Below, in pieces: positions 33,081-42,254 of a stretch of 64,000 nt of DNA. The position numbers and the translations under genes are program-made. Source of the DNA: JBBQZU01 sp038207425 (GTDB lineage: Bacteria; Bacteroidota; Bacteroidia; Flavobacteriales_D; Cryomorphaceae); contig JBBQZU010000009.1 of NCBI GenBank assembly GCA_038207425.1, forward strand, positions 1-64,000. Reading direction: 5' to 3'. Under the pieces are notes generated by a model. That model searched no databases. It was given only the letters and a program-made list of their open reading frames with translations, and was not told the origin of the DNA. Each line of letters starts with the position of its first letter. The stretch's first letter is position 1.

Positions 33081-35975
33081 ATGCCGTTAAGAGATTTTCC
33101 TCAAAGACATATTGGACCCCGCCAGCACGACCTTGAACACATGTTTAAAACCGTTGGGGTATCCTCACTCGATGAATTGATTGACCAGACCGTACCCGAA
33201 AAAATAAGACTAAAGAAGCCACTCGATTTGCCAAGCGGGCGCAGTGAGCATTTTTACCTCCGTGAACTGAAGCAACTTGGAGCAAAGAATATGGTTTACC
33301 GCAGCTATATAGGAATGGGCTACTACAATACCATAGTACCTGCGGTTATCCAGAGAAATGTTTTAGAAAATCCGGGATGGTATACCGCTTACACTCCCTA
33401 CCAGAGCGAAATAGCGCAGGGCAGACTCGAAGCCCTGGTGAATTTCCAGACTATGGTAATGGACCTTACAGGCATGGAGCTTGCCAACGCATCGCTTCTT
33501 GATGAGGCCACTGCTGCTGCTGAAGGTATGGGTATGCTATTCGCATCGCGCGAAAGAGAAGCCGTAAAACGCGGTGCCAATATTTTCTTCGTTTCAGAGC
33601 AATGCTTTCCGCAAACCATTGACGTGCTGAAAACCCGTGCGCTTCCTATGGGTATAGATTTGATAGTAGGAAACCACGAATCATTTAATTTCAACGACAA
33701 GGTTTTTGGCGCCATTGTGCAATATCCTGACGCTACCGGCTCAGTAAATGACTACCGAAAATTTACAGATGCAGCACATGCCAATGGCACCGGTGTAGTA
33801 GCCGCTACTGACCTGCTCTCGCTTGCACTGCTTACCCCTCCCGGTGAGTGGGGTGCCGATGTAGTGGTAGGAAATTCTCAAAGATTTGGTGTGCCAATGG
33901 GATTTGGCGGGCCTCACGCCGCCTTTTTTGCTACCAAAGAAAGCTATAAGCGCCATTTGCCCGGACGGATTGTAGGGGTTTCAACAGATAGCCACGGCGC
34001 GCCCGCATACCGCCTTGCCTTGCAAACCCGTGAGCAACACATACGCCGCGATAAGGCCACGAGCAATATATGTACGGCTCAAAGTCTGCTGGCGATTATG
34101 GCTTCGATGTATGCCGTGTACCACGGCCCTGATGGCATTCGCGGCATAGCACAGGATGTTCATACCCGTGCAGTGCGCCTGGCCCAAAGCCTTATCGGCC
34201 TTGGTTATAAAATCACCAACGAAGTATACTTTGACACACTTTACATAGAATTGCCCGAAGGCACCAGCAAGGTGCTGCTTTCGGAAAAAGCCAAAGCCAA
34301 AGAAATAAACCTTCGCTACTTCCACAGCAACCATGTGGGAGTAAGCCTGGACGAAACAATAAGCCGTCAGGATTTTCAGGATATCTATGATGTATTTGCA
34401 GAAGCTTCTAAAAACAAACAAAACCAGATTCCTTCTGAGAGCAACTCGCCAATCGAGGGTTTTTTCAAGCGCACCAGCAGCTACCTTACCCACCCTACCT
34501 TCAGCAGGTTTCACAGCGAAACGGAAATGATGCGCTATATCAAGCGCCTTGAAAATAAAGACCTTTCGCTTACGCATAGCATGATATCCCTTGGGTCGTG
34601 CACCATGAAGCTAAATGCGGCAAGTGAACTGATGCCAATTAGCTGGCCTGAGTGGGCGAATATTCACCCTTTTGCACCCGAAAATCAAACCGCAGGCTAC
34701 CGCGAAATGTTTGAAGGACTTAGAAGGTGGTTGTGTGAAATAACGGGCTTTGCGGGAGTTTCTTTGCAGCCAAACAGCGGTGCTCAGGGTGAGTATGCCG
34801 GACTTATGGTAATACGCAATTACCACCACAGCCGAGGAGACCGACATAGAAATATATCGCTTATACCCAGCAGTGCTCACGGAACCAATCCGGCGAGCGC
34901 AGTAATGGCCGGTATGGAAGTGGTAGTGGTGAAATGCGATGATCAGGGAAATATTGATGTAGAAGACCTTCGCCAGAAGGCCGAGCAACACGCGGCAAAC
35001 CTCTCATGCCTGATGGTAACCTACCCATCAACCCACGGAGTTTTTGAAGAGTCGATTATTGAGATAAACCAGATTATACACCAGCACGGCGGACAGGTTT
35101 ATATGGATGGAGCAAACATGAATGCGCAGGTAGGCCTTACCAGTCCCGGCCTTATTGGTGCAGATGTATGTCACCTCAACCTTCACAAAACATTCGCCAT
35201 ACCACACGGCGGCGGTGGCCCGGGCATGGGCCCAATCGGAGTGGCAAAGCACCTGGTGCCTTTCCTTCCGGGACATACTGTGGTAGATATGGGTGGCGTG
35301 AATAAAACCGGCGCTGTTTCAGCGGCTCCTTTCGGCAGTGCATTGATTCTGCTTATTTCATACGGTTATATACGCATGCTAGGCGGCGAAGGAGTTACAG
35401 ATGCTACCAAGTATGCTATACTGAACGCCAATTATATCAAGAACCGACTCGACAAGGCATATGACGTGCTGTATCAGGGTAAGAATGGTAGGGTGGCACA
35501 CGAAATGATCATCGAATGCCGTCCATTCAAAGCGGCAGGTATAGAGGTAATGGATATTGCCAAACGGCTTATTGACTATGGCTTTCATGCACCAACGGTA
35601 TCATTTCCGGTAGCAGGCACGCTGATGATAGAACCTACGGAAAGCGAATCGCGGGAAGAACTAGACCGCTTCTGCGATGCCATGTTGCAAATACGCAAGG
35701 AAGTACAAGAAATAGAACAGGGACTTTACTCTGCTGACGACAATGTGCTGAAGAACGCCCCACATACTGCAGAAGAAGTGATAGCCAGCAACTGGAACCA
35801 CAGCTACAGCCGCGAAAAGGCAGTATATCCGCTTCCGAACACCCGTTTCTCAAAATTCTGGAGTCCGGTAGGAAGGGTGGACAATGCGTATGGCGACAGA
35901 AACCTTGTATGCTCCTGCCCGCCTATCTCAGCATTCGAAAAAAACGAGTTCAGTCCTGAAGAAGCACACGCTTGA
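33081..35975 (+). CDS. gcvP: Glycine dehydrogenase (decarboxylating), P protein
   Basis: PLP-dependent decarboxylase of the glycine cleavage system, acting with the H, T and L proteins; lpdA in this window could supply L. The 964-aa, single-chain form combines both halves. Visible are the N-terminal FPQRHIGPRQHD, LLDEATAAAEGM, the central LGSCTMKLNAA, SAHGTNPASAVMAGM and the PLP-lysine segment HKTFAIPHGGGGPGMGPIGV. Full length and without breaks. It stands alone on the plus strand. Confidence 0.97.
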   Translation: MPLRDFPQRHIGPRQHDLEHMFKTVGVSSLDELIDQTVPEKIRLKKPLDLPSGRSEHFYLRELKQLGAKNMVYRSYIGMGYYNTIVPAVIQRNVLENPGWYTAYTPYQSEIAQGRLEALVNFQTMVMDLTGMELANASLLDEATAAAEGMGMLFASREREAVKRGANIFFVSEQCFPQTIDVLKTRALPMGIDLIVGNHESFNFNDKVFGAIVQYPDATGSVNDYRKFTDAAHANGTGVVAATDLLSLALLTPPGEWGADVVVGNSQRFGVPMGFGGPHAAFFATKESYKRHLPGRIVGVSTDSHGAPAYRLALQTREQHIRRDKATSNICTAQSLLAIMASMYAVYHGPDGIRGIAQDVHTRAVRLAQSLIGLGYKITNEVYFDTLYIELPEGTSKVLLSEKAKAKEINLRYFHSNHVGVSLDETISRQDFQDIYDVFAEASKNKQNQIPSESNSPIEGFFKRTSSYLTHPTFSRFHSETEMMRYIKRLENKDLSLTHSMISLGSCTMKLNAASELMPISWPEWANIHPFAPENQTAGYREMFEGLRRWLCEITGFAGVSLQPNSGAQGEYAGLMVIRNYHHSRGDRHRNISLIPSSAHGTNPASAVMAGMEVVVVKCDDQGNIDVEDLRQKAEQHAANLSCLMVTYPSTHGVFEESIIEINQIIHQHGGQVYMDGANMNAQVGLTSPGLIGADVCHLNLHKTFAIPHGGGGPGMGPIGVAKHLVPFLPGHTVVDMGGVNKTGAVSAAPFGSALILLISYGYIRMLGGEGVTDATKYAILNANYIKNRLDKAYDVLYQGKNGRVAHEMIIECRPFKAAGIEVMDIAKRLIDYGFHAPTVSFPVAGTLMIEPTESESREELDRFCDAMLQIRKEVQEIEQGLYSADDNVLKNAPHTAEEVIASNWNHSYSREKAVYPLPNTRFSKFWSPVGRVDNAYGDRNLVCSCPPISAFEKNEFSPEEAHA

Positions 35976-36021
35976 AAATTCCTGTCGTGTACTTTACAAA
36001 TCCAAGAAAGGCCAAAAAATA

Positions 36022-36054
36022 CCTTTGGCTCATATAATAAAGGATTGTTATATT
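36022..36054 (+). promoter_or_regulatory. Possible promoter of the first T9SS cargo gene
   Basis: TTTG followed after about 21 bases by TATATTCG lies some 35 bases before the ATG at 36089. The -7 part is a TTCG variant of TAnnTTTG. Confidence 0.4.
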
Positions 36055-36088
36055 CGCGGCATGACAACACTAACTTAACACTAAGCTT

Positions 36089-38017
36089 ATGAAAAAAATC
36101 CTCTACGTTTCTCTTATGGGAGTTTTTGTTGCTGCAACAGTTGTAGCACAGACAAACCAAACCCATCAACCCCTTCCAAAAAAGTACGCATCGGTAGATA
36201 TTGTACCAGCATCAAAACCAACTGCTTCTGTCATGGCAAACGCTGCCAAAGGCACTTCATTTTGGACAGATGATTTCTCTGCTCCTGCGAACTGGACTTT
36301 TGATAACACGAGTTCACCGAATCCGTTGGACTGGGAAATCATTAACAACATAAATGCTAGTCCCGTTGCGGCTCTAAATCCAATTGGATTAACGTCTGCA
36401 GCCAATGGCTTTGCATTTATCAACGGCGATCCTGAAGGTGAAGGCTCTGTTCAAAATGCGAATATTACTTCAGCGAATAGTATTGACTGCTCTGCTTTCA
36501 GCAATATATCGCTTACTTTCGAGCAAGTTTCGAGAAATTTCCAAACTACTTACACCGTTCTTTTCAGTATTGATGGTGGTACAACCTGGATTTCAGTTCC
36601 CGTAAATACAGATTTGGCTGTAAATACCAATACAGCAAATCCTGGGGTAGTAAATTTGAACGTCTCAAGTATTATTGGAAATCAACCCAATGTTAGAATT
36701 CGTTTCAACTTCACCGCCAATTGGGGCTGGTTTTGGGCGATCGATAACGTGGCCCTTATACAGACTCCTTCAAACGATATAGCCCTCCTCAGCGCCTATT
36801 TCGATGAATACATTCTTATTGGTCAGGATGTGGATTTTGTTGATGTGGACTATATTCCTAACATGGAATACAGCTCATACAGACAAGGTCAGGTGCGACC
36901 ACTTACTTTCATTGGTGAAGTATCGAATCAGGGAAGCGAAGCGCAAACAGGCGTTGTAGTTACCATTACATTTACACCTCCAAGTGGCCCGGCTCAAACA
37001 TGGACAACTACTCCTGCTGCAATTGCCGTAGGAGAAATTGCAGTATTGACAGTTCCAAATATTACACCAGCATCATTTGCAGGTGGTGGAACACTTGGCG
37101 ATTATGCAGTTTCATTTACTGTAACTGGTGATCAAACCGACGCGTTTCCATCGAACAACGGTCCTATAAATAAGGCATTTAGTGTAAATACTGAGTATAT
37201 GGCCAATGACCGTGGTACAGCTTGGACTACTTTTTACCCAACCTTGGGTCAAGATGTAATTTGGGGTAATCGTTTTGCCTACGAGCAAGCTGATGATGTT
37301 AATTTTATTCAGTTTGCAATCATTAGTACTACTCAGGCTCCAACTCTTGCAGGTGAAGTGGTATACCTTAACATGAGCAGTGGTTCAGTTTTCGAAGATG
37401 AAGGGCCCAATAACGTAATGACTCGATACTTTGCCGGTGATGAGATTGAATACATAACTGAAGAAGCTGGTTTTTCTAGTGTCAATGAAGTAAACTGGAT
37501 TACTATGATGCTGCCTTCCACTGTTGCTGTATCTCCGGGTGTAGTTTATCAGGCTGAACTTGAAGTTCCTGCAGGCGGTTCGGAGTACCTTTGGATGCCT
37601 TTCTCAAATAATCAGGAATCTATAGCATCAACCCTCTACATTTACTATGATCTTTCTTCTGGTCCGCAAGGATGGTGGAGCCTTGGTGCAAACGTACCAA
37701 GCCTTCGATTGGGTAAAACTTCAGGTGTTGGAATAGGAGAGCCATCTGACCTCAACTTCAAGCTCGGTCAAAACTACCCTAACCCAAGCAATGGGAATAC
37801 AAGAATTGACTGGGAACTTCTCGTTCCAGCGAAGAATGTACAATTCACCATTTCGGATGTAACAGGTAAGACAGTTTATGCCAAAGACCTTGGTGACCGC
37901 CCTGCAGGTGTGCAAGAGCCTATTGAGCTCAACCTGAACCTTGCAGCCGGTAATTACCAGTACGGCCTTACCATCGGCAACGAGCGTATTGTTCGCAAAA
38001 TGGTACTTACGAAATAA
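36089..38017 (+). CDS. T9SS-sorted secreted protein, first of a tandem pair
   Basis: A 642-aa exported protein with signal peptide KKILYVSLMGVFVAATVVAQ. A MAM/jelly-roll-like lectin or cleaved-adhesin-type domain (about residues 55-230) is visible as FWTDDFSAPANWTFDN, SFSIDGGTTWISVPV and RIRFNFTANWGWFWAIDNV. Next comes an immunoglobulin-like segment, then a paralogous core (FYPTLGQDVIWGNRFAY, MTRYFAGDEIEYITEEAG). The type A sorting domain (KLGQNYPNPSNGNTRIDWEL and the end NERIVRKMVLTK) directs secretion through T9SS. It shares its core with the next gene. A strong terminator follows. Confidence 0.85.
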   Translation: MKKILYVSLMGVFVAATVVAQTNQTHQPLPKKYASVDIVPASKPTASVMANAAKGTSFWTDDFSAPANWTFDNTSSPNPLDWEIINNINASPVAALNPIGLTSAANGFAFINGDPEGEGSVQNANITSANSIDCSAFSNISLTFEQVSRNFQTTYTVLFSIDGGTTWISVPVNTDLAVNTNTANPGVVNLNVSSIIGNQPNVRIRFNFTANWGWFWAIDNVALIQTPSNDIALLSAYFDEYILIGQDVDFVDVDYIPNMEYSSYRQGQVRPLTFIGEVSNQGSEAQTGVVVTITFTPPSGPAQTWTTTPAAIAVGEIAVLTVPNITPASFAGGGTLGDYAVSFTVTGDQTDAFPSNNGPINKAFSVNTEYMANDRGTAWTTFYPTLGQDVIWGNRFAYEQADDVNFIQFAIISTTQAPTLAGEVVYLNMSSGSVFEDEGPNNVMTRYFAGDEIEYITEEAGFSSVNEVNWITMMLPSTVAVSPGVVYQAELEVPAGGSEYLWMPFSNNQESIASTLYIYYDLSSGPQGWWSLGANVPSLRLGKTSGVGIGEPSDLNFKLGQNYPNPSNGNTRIDWELLVPAKNVQFTISDVTGKTVYAKDLGDRPAGVQEPIELNLNLAAGNYQYGLTIGNERIVRKMVLTK

Positions 38018-38041
38018 GGTCAGTTTCTTTCTTTATTATCA

Positions 38042-38080
38042 AAACCCCTTGACAATTCCTTGTCAGGGGGTTTATTTTTT
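38042..38080 (+). terminator. Rho-independent terminator after the first T9SS gene
   Basis: AAACCCCTTGACAA-TTCC-TTGTCAGGGGGTTT forms a 14-bp stem with one G-T pair and a 4-base loop, followed by a T-rich tract. Confidence 0.85.
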
Positions 38081-38144
38081 AATGTGCTAAAGATTCAATG
38101 ATGGTGCGTTAATTTAAATTTTTCCGAATTAAGTTGTAGTAAAA

Positions 38145-38165
38145 GATTGACTAAATTCGTCAATC
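38145..38165 (+). promoter_or_regulatory. Inverted repeat enclosing a possible -7 box
   Basis: GATTGAC (38145-38151) and GTCAATC (38159-38165) are perfect 7-bp arms. The loop begins TAAATTC, and with the next G forms TAAATTCG, a TTCG-type -7 box. It lies 21 bases before the ATG at 38187. It may be an operator over the promoter or an RNA hairpin in the leader. Confidence 0.35.
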
Positions 38166-38186
38166 ATTTAAACACAACTTTAACTT

Positions 38187-40334
38187 ATGAAAAAAACTTA
38201 CCTTCTCATAGGTGCCGGCATCCTGATAGCTGCACAATCCTATGCCCAGCCTTCAAAAGCAACGTTACTTGAACCAGGTCTTTCACAGGAAATACTGACT
38301 ATTGGTGAAAACAATGCTCAAACCAAAATTATTAAATCAGGAGCCAAAGGAGGGGGTTCTCAGCTTTACTTCAGCGAAGATTTCTCCAATGGTTTTGCCG
38401 GACAGGGAGCGAATGGCGCCTGGACAACAGATGGGGCCAATGGAAACCTCTGGTTTCAAAGCTTTCCCATTGGTGCGCCTAACGGATATAGCGCTACAAC
38501 ACCGGTTGCAGTACCACAACAGGCTGCGTATGGTCTATTCCTGCCAAACTATTTTGGCACACAAACAACTATCGCATCGGTAACTGCAGCAAATGGCTTC
38601 ATGATGATGGATGCCGACAGGTTTAACTCCACCCGCATCGCCACAGGTGGTGATTCTGCTCCACTTACTACATCGAATTCTATTACCACAATGCTTGTTT
38701 CGCCTGTTATAGACTTGAGCGCGGTGGTTGGTACACCTGCCATTCTTACTTTTGCTCAAAGATGGAGAATGTGCTGTAATGACTACAAACTCATTGTAGA
38801 AGTATCATTAGATGGTGGCGGATCATGGATCACAGGAACCGAACTCGATATATATACAGAAAATGCAGGGCAGGGAAATTTGATTATTGAGGGACTATCC
38901 ATCCTAGATCTTGGCACAATTAGTACAAATGCAACTGATTTATCAACCTTCAGATTTCGCATTTTGTGGGATGATTTGGGACTTGAAGCGCCTAATCCGA
39001 TTACTGGGGCTGCAAATAACACGTCGCATTATTACTTTATGATCGACGATGTCGAAATTTCTTCTGCACCGCAAAATGAACTTGTTGTGGGAAGCACTTA
39101 CATCAACGACTACTTCTTCACATCAGGAGATGCCCCAGATGTGGAGTACGTAAAGGCTTTCGAATACTGGGATCAACCAGCTTATCTTAAAAGACCATTC
39201 AACTTCATTGCAGAAGTAACCAACAATGGCTCTACAGTGCAAACCGGCGTGGTTCTTACAGTTGAATTTGAAGATCCATCATTGGCAATTGAAACTTTCA
39301 CCAGCGAACCGATATCAATCGCTCCAGGTGAAACCGCTTACCCAAGTGTAGACGATGTGACTCCTGCGGCATGGGTTAGTCCGGCTAATGGAGTATACAC
39401 TTCCCGTTTTTCAGTAAGTCAAGATCAGGATGACCAGTTCCCGGATAATAATATAGGCCTACAGCGCACTACCAGAATCAATTCTGAAGCAACCCCAGGA
39501 GCCATATTTCAGAACGACAGAAATGCCTTTACCACGCTTTATCCAACCCTCGGTCAGGACGTAATATTCGCCAACAGATTTGCCTACAATGAAACCGATG
39601 CGACAGCTCTTGCCATTACACATATCGAATATGTACTTTCAGGCTCTCCAAATGGCCCGACCCAAATAGGTGAGCCTTTCTACCTCAACATTCGCAGCGG
39701 TTCAATATTTGAAGCCGAAGGCCCACAGAATGTAATGACGCGCTATTTTGGTGATGATGAATGCGAAGTTATCACCGAAGCGGGAACCCTATCTAGTGGA
39801 GCAACGATTAATTGGTTGAGCTATGAGTTTCCTTCTGCGGTGCTTATTGATCCTAACACCATTTATCAAGGTGAAATTCAGGTTCCTGCAAGCGGAGGAA
39901 ATATTGTAATACCAGCGGCATCCAATCTTCAGGAAGACGGTTGTAGCGGTTTGTACGATTTCGCTGCTCCATCTGCCGGCCCACAGGGTTGGTTTTCACT
40001 TGGAACCAATGCAGCAATGATCCGTTTCCGCACCAACTCTATCAGTAGCGTAAACAATATCAGTTACGAGAGCGGTATCAAAGTAACGCAAAACTGGCCA
40101 AATCCTTTTAATAACGAAACCAACATCCAATACCAATTGGATCAAACTGGCAATGTAACTTTCGAAGTGTACGATGTAGCCGGTAAGCTGGTGTACATTG
40201 AAAATCTTGGTCTCCGCTCAGCAATGAGTGTCAACGTATTCAGCTTCCAAAAAAGAACCCTTGAAGCAGGTATATATACCTACAGCATTGTTACAAATGG
40301 TGAGCGTGTAACCCGCAAAATGATTGTGGAGTAA
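38187..40334 (+). CDS. T9SS-sorted secreted protein, second of a tandem pair
   Basis: A 715-aa paralogue of the preceding gene with signal peptide KKTYLLIGAGILIAAQSYAQ. The N-terminal domain (FSEDFSNGFAGQGANGAWTT) differs from its neighbour's and resembles cleaved-adhesin-type domains. Strong likeness begins in the second half: LYPTLGQDVIFANRFAY, PFYLNIRSGSIFEAEGPQNV, MTRYFGDDECEVITEAG and SAGPQGWFSLGTNAAMIRFR. The type A sorting domain begins KVTQNWPNPFNNETNIQYQL and ends ERVTRKMIVE. The pair arose by duplication followed by divergence of the N-terminal part. Confidence 0.85.
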   Translation: MKKTYLLIGAGILIAAQSYAQPSKATLLEPGLSQEILTIGENNAQTKIIKSGAKGGGSQLYFSEDFSNGFAGQGANGAWTTDGANGNLWFQSFPIGAPNGYSATTPVAVPQQAAYGLFLPNYFGTQTTIASVTAANGFMMMDADRFNSTRIATGGDSAPLTTSNSITTMLVSPVIDLSAVVGTPAILTFAQRWRMCCNDYKLIVEVSLDGGGSWITGTELDIYTENAGQGNLIIEGLSILDLGTISTNATDLSTFRFRILWDDLGLEAPNPITGAANNTSHYYFMIDDVEISSAPQNELVVGSTYINDYFFTSGDAPDVEYVKAFEYWDQPAYLKRPFNFIAEVTNNGSTVQTGVVLTVEFEDPSLAIETFTSEPISIAPGETAYPSVDDVTPAAWVSPANGVYTSRFSVSQDQDDQFPDNNIGLQRTTRINSEATPGAIFQNDRNAFTTLYPTLGQDVIFANRFAYNETDATALAITHIEYVLSGSPNGPTQIGEPFYLNIRSGSIFEAEGPQNVMTRYFGDDECEVITEAGTLSSGATINWLSYEFPSAVLIDPNTIYQGEIQVPASGGNIVIPAASNLQEDGCSGLYDFAAPSAGPQGWFSLGTNAAMIRFRTNSISSVNNISYESGIKVTQNWPNPFNNETNIQYQLDQTGNVTFEVYDVAGKLVYIENLGLRSAMSVNVFSFQKRTLEAGIYTYSIVTNGERVTRKMIVE

Positions 40335-40357
40335 GCTTTGCTTTAAATCAAACTCAC

Positions 40358-40395
40358 AAAAAACCCCCTGCCGGAAAAACGGCAGGGGGTTTTTT
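40358..40395. terminator. Bidirectional terminator between the T9SS gene and mlaF
   Basis: CCCCCTGCCG and CGGCAGGGGG form a perfect 10-bp stem with loop GAAAAA. The stem is flanked by an A-run on the left and a T-run on the right, so it can serve both converging genes. Confidence 0.9.
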
Positions 40396-40414
40396 AATGT
40401 TTTCAAAAGAAAAA

Positions 40415-41173
40415 TTATTTCCCCAACTCATCTTTCAAAGTTTTCATAAACTCCGACGCATAAACAAAATCATTAAGCTCCTGATTCTGGCTGCGAAGTA
40501 TGTCTTTTTTTGTGCCTTCCCACCACTTTTTACTCTGGTAAATGAATATTATATGATCTCCTATTTCCATGACGGAATTCATATCGTGGGTAATTACCAC
40601 TGTAGTAATCTTCATCTCACGGGTAAGGTCAAAAATCAGATTATCGATTACAATTGATGTTTGTGGGTCGAGCCCCGAGTTAGGTTCATCACAGAACAAA
40701 TACTGCGGTTTCATGGCAATGGCGCGTGCTATGGCGATACGCTTTTGCATCCCACCGCTCGTTTCGGCGGGAAAAAGTTTGTTTTTGCCATTGAGATTTA
40801 CCCTATCTAGACATTCATCAGCGCGGCGCAGCATCTCACCCTTGGTCATATTTGTGAACATGGCGAGTGGAAACATCACATTCTCTGCAACGGTAAGGCT
40901 GTCGAACAATGCGCTCGCCTGAAAGAGCATCCCGATATTCTTTCTGATTTCTTTTTTCTCGTCAAGTGGCATTGGCACAAAATCTTGTCCGTCGAATAAT
41001 ACCTGCCCCTGTTCGGGTTTGTGCAGCCCCACCATGCACTTTGCAAGCACCGACTTACCGCTGCCGCTTTGCCCAATGATCATATTCACTTGCCCAGGCC
41101 TGAATGTGAAAGAAATCTCTTTGAGCACCTCAGTACCAGAAAATGATTTTGATAAGTCGCGTACTTCTATCAA
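40415..41173 (-). CDS. mlaF: MlaF-like ABC transporter ATPase
   Basis: ATP-binding subunit of a phospholipid-transport (Mla/MCE) ABC system that keeps lipid asymmetry in the outer membrane. The 252-aa product shows Walker A IIGQSGSGKSVLAK, the Q-loop GMLFQASALFDSLTV, the signature ETSGGMQKRIAIARAIA, Walker B YLFCDEPNSGLDP and VVITHDMNSVMEIGD. Its TTG start overlaps the stop of the permease gene as TTGA. It is separated from the downstream T9SS gene by a shared terminator. Confidence 0.88.
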   Translation of the reverse strand: MIEVRDLSKSFSGTEVLKEISFTFRPGQVNMIIGQSGSGKSVLAKCMVGLHKPEQGQVLFDGQDFVPMPLDEKKEIRKNIGMLFQASALFDSLTVAENVMFPLAMFTNMTKGEMLRRADECLDRVNLNGKNKLFPAETSGGMQKRIAIARAIAMKPQYLFCDEPNSGLDPQTSIVIDNLIFDLTREMKITTVVITHDMNSVMEIGDHIIFIYQSKKWWEGTKKDILRSQNQELNDFVYASEFMKTLKDELGK

Positions 41174-41910
41174 ATCAGGATAAGTTGGGTGAGAATATAG
41201 TTGAGCAGCAGTATCAATACACTGCTGTATACAACGGCCTGAGTACTGCTTCGGCCTACTTCAAGAGCGCTGCCGCGGGCATTGTATCCGTGATATGCAG
41301 CCACTGAGGTAATGACAAAAGCGAATACCACCGTTTTAATAAAAGCATAGGTAACATGAAAAGGTCTGAAATCATATTGTATTCCATAAATGTACTCGCT
41401 TGAAGTAGTAATGTCGGTAGCAACGCAAATAAACCAGCCGCCAAATATTCCGAGAAACATACTGATGGCAATCAGAAATGGAAAAATAAATATTCCTGCC
41501 AGCACCTTGGGAAGAACCAGGTACGCGGCTGAGTTTACACCCATAATCTCCAGCGCATCAATTTGCTCCGTAACGCGCATAGTACCAATCTCTGATGCTA
41601 TATTAGAACCAACTTTTCCCGCAAGGATCAACGAGAGTATAGTAGGCGAAAACTCAAGAATAATACTTTGCCGTGTTGTGAAGCCCACGGTATAGGCAGG
41701 TATAAGCGGGCTGTCTATTGCTGCTGCAGTTTGCAAGGCAATAACAGCTCCCATAAATACTGACATAAGAGCCACAATGCCCAAAGAACTGATACCGATC
41801 TTATCAATCTCCTTGATAAGCTGAACCCAATAAATCTTCAGTTTTTCGGGCCGTGAAAATACCCGCCCCATAAAAATGGCGTACCTTCCTATGTGATAAA
41901 CTATTTCCAC
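41170..41910 (-). CDS. mlaE: MlaE-family permease
   Basis: A 246-aa inner-membrane protein of the MlaE/YrbE family that forms the membrane part of the phospholipid ABC transporter. Visible features are ALMSVFMGAVIALQTAAAI, the ASEIGTMRVTEQIDALEIMG loop (the family coupling segment) and several hydrophobic helices. The start is GTG at 41910. MlaD, the MCE-domain subunit, is not next door and must lie elsewhere. Confidence 0.88.
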   Translation of the reverse strand: MEIVYHIGRYAIFMGRVFSRPEKLKIYWVQLIKEIDKIGISSLGIVALMSVFMGAVIALQTAAAIDSPLIPAYTVGFTTRQSIILEFSPTILSLILAGKVGSNIASEIGTMRVTEQIDALEIMGVNSAAYLVLPKVLAGIFIFPFLIAISMFLGIFGGWFICVATDITTSSEYIYGIQYDFRPFHVTYAFIKTVVFAFVITSVAAYHGYNARGSALEVGRSSTQAVVYSSVLILLLNYILTQLILI

Positions 41911-42076
41911 TAATCAGGTTTATTTTTCGGTTCAGCTTTCGCGAAAAAATGATCGCGGTACATCGCAAATGTAATGCAAAATGACAAGTATAGCGTTCCT
42001 TGAAAACCCGGCACTCCACTGAATCGCCACAAAAAAAATGAACCGTCAATTCTGCATAACAATTTTACGAAAGGCT

Positions 42077-42106
42077 TTTGCTTTCATGAGCGCTTTAGTA
42101 GCTTTG
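42077..42106 (+). promoter_or_regulatory. Consensus promoter for the lipoprotein-sprT unit, nearly leaderless
   Basis: TTTG (42077-42080), 18 bases, then TAGCTTTG (42099-42106) match the consensus -33 and -7 elements. Only four bases separate the -7 box from the ATG at 42111, so transcription should start at about that codon. Confidence 0.7.
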
Positions 42107-42110
42107 AATT

Positions 42111-42254
42111 ATGAAGCAAAGACTCACTAGTGCCCTCGTGCTTTTGGCGATACTTACCCTAAATGCCTGTGCGTCAAAACCTAAAAATAGATGTGATACC
42201 TGCCCCAAGTGGACCAGTGAAATGCCTGTACCCCCAACGCGCCTAACTGCATGA
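42111..42254 (+). CDS. Tiny lipoprotein with a CxxC-like cysteine pair
   Basis: A 47-aa product: a basic start, the hydrophobic ALVLLAILTLNAC with a lipobox (LNAC, Cys20), and a short mature part ending in KPKNRCDTCPKWTSE. The two cysteines (RCDTCPKW) may bind metal or form a disulfide. Its TGA overlaps the sprT-like ATG (ATGA), so translation is coupled. A consensus promoter sits just ahead. Similar tiny lipoproteins with a CxxCPxW-type end occur in Bacteroidota; their function is unknown to me. Confidence 0.75.
   Translation: MKQRLTSALVLLAILTLNACASKPKNRCDTCPKWTSEMPVPPTRLTA

Noticed and set aside
33981..34577. 198-codon minus-strand frame inside gcvP
   Set aside because: Antisense to conserved gcvP; no promoter or family.
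35984..36035. Possible terminator after gcvP
   Set aside because: GCCAAA and TTTGGC could pair, but the stem is only 6 bp and no T-run follows.
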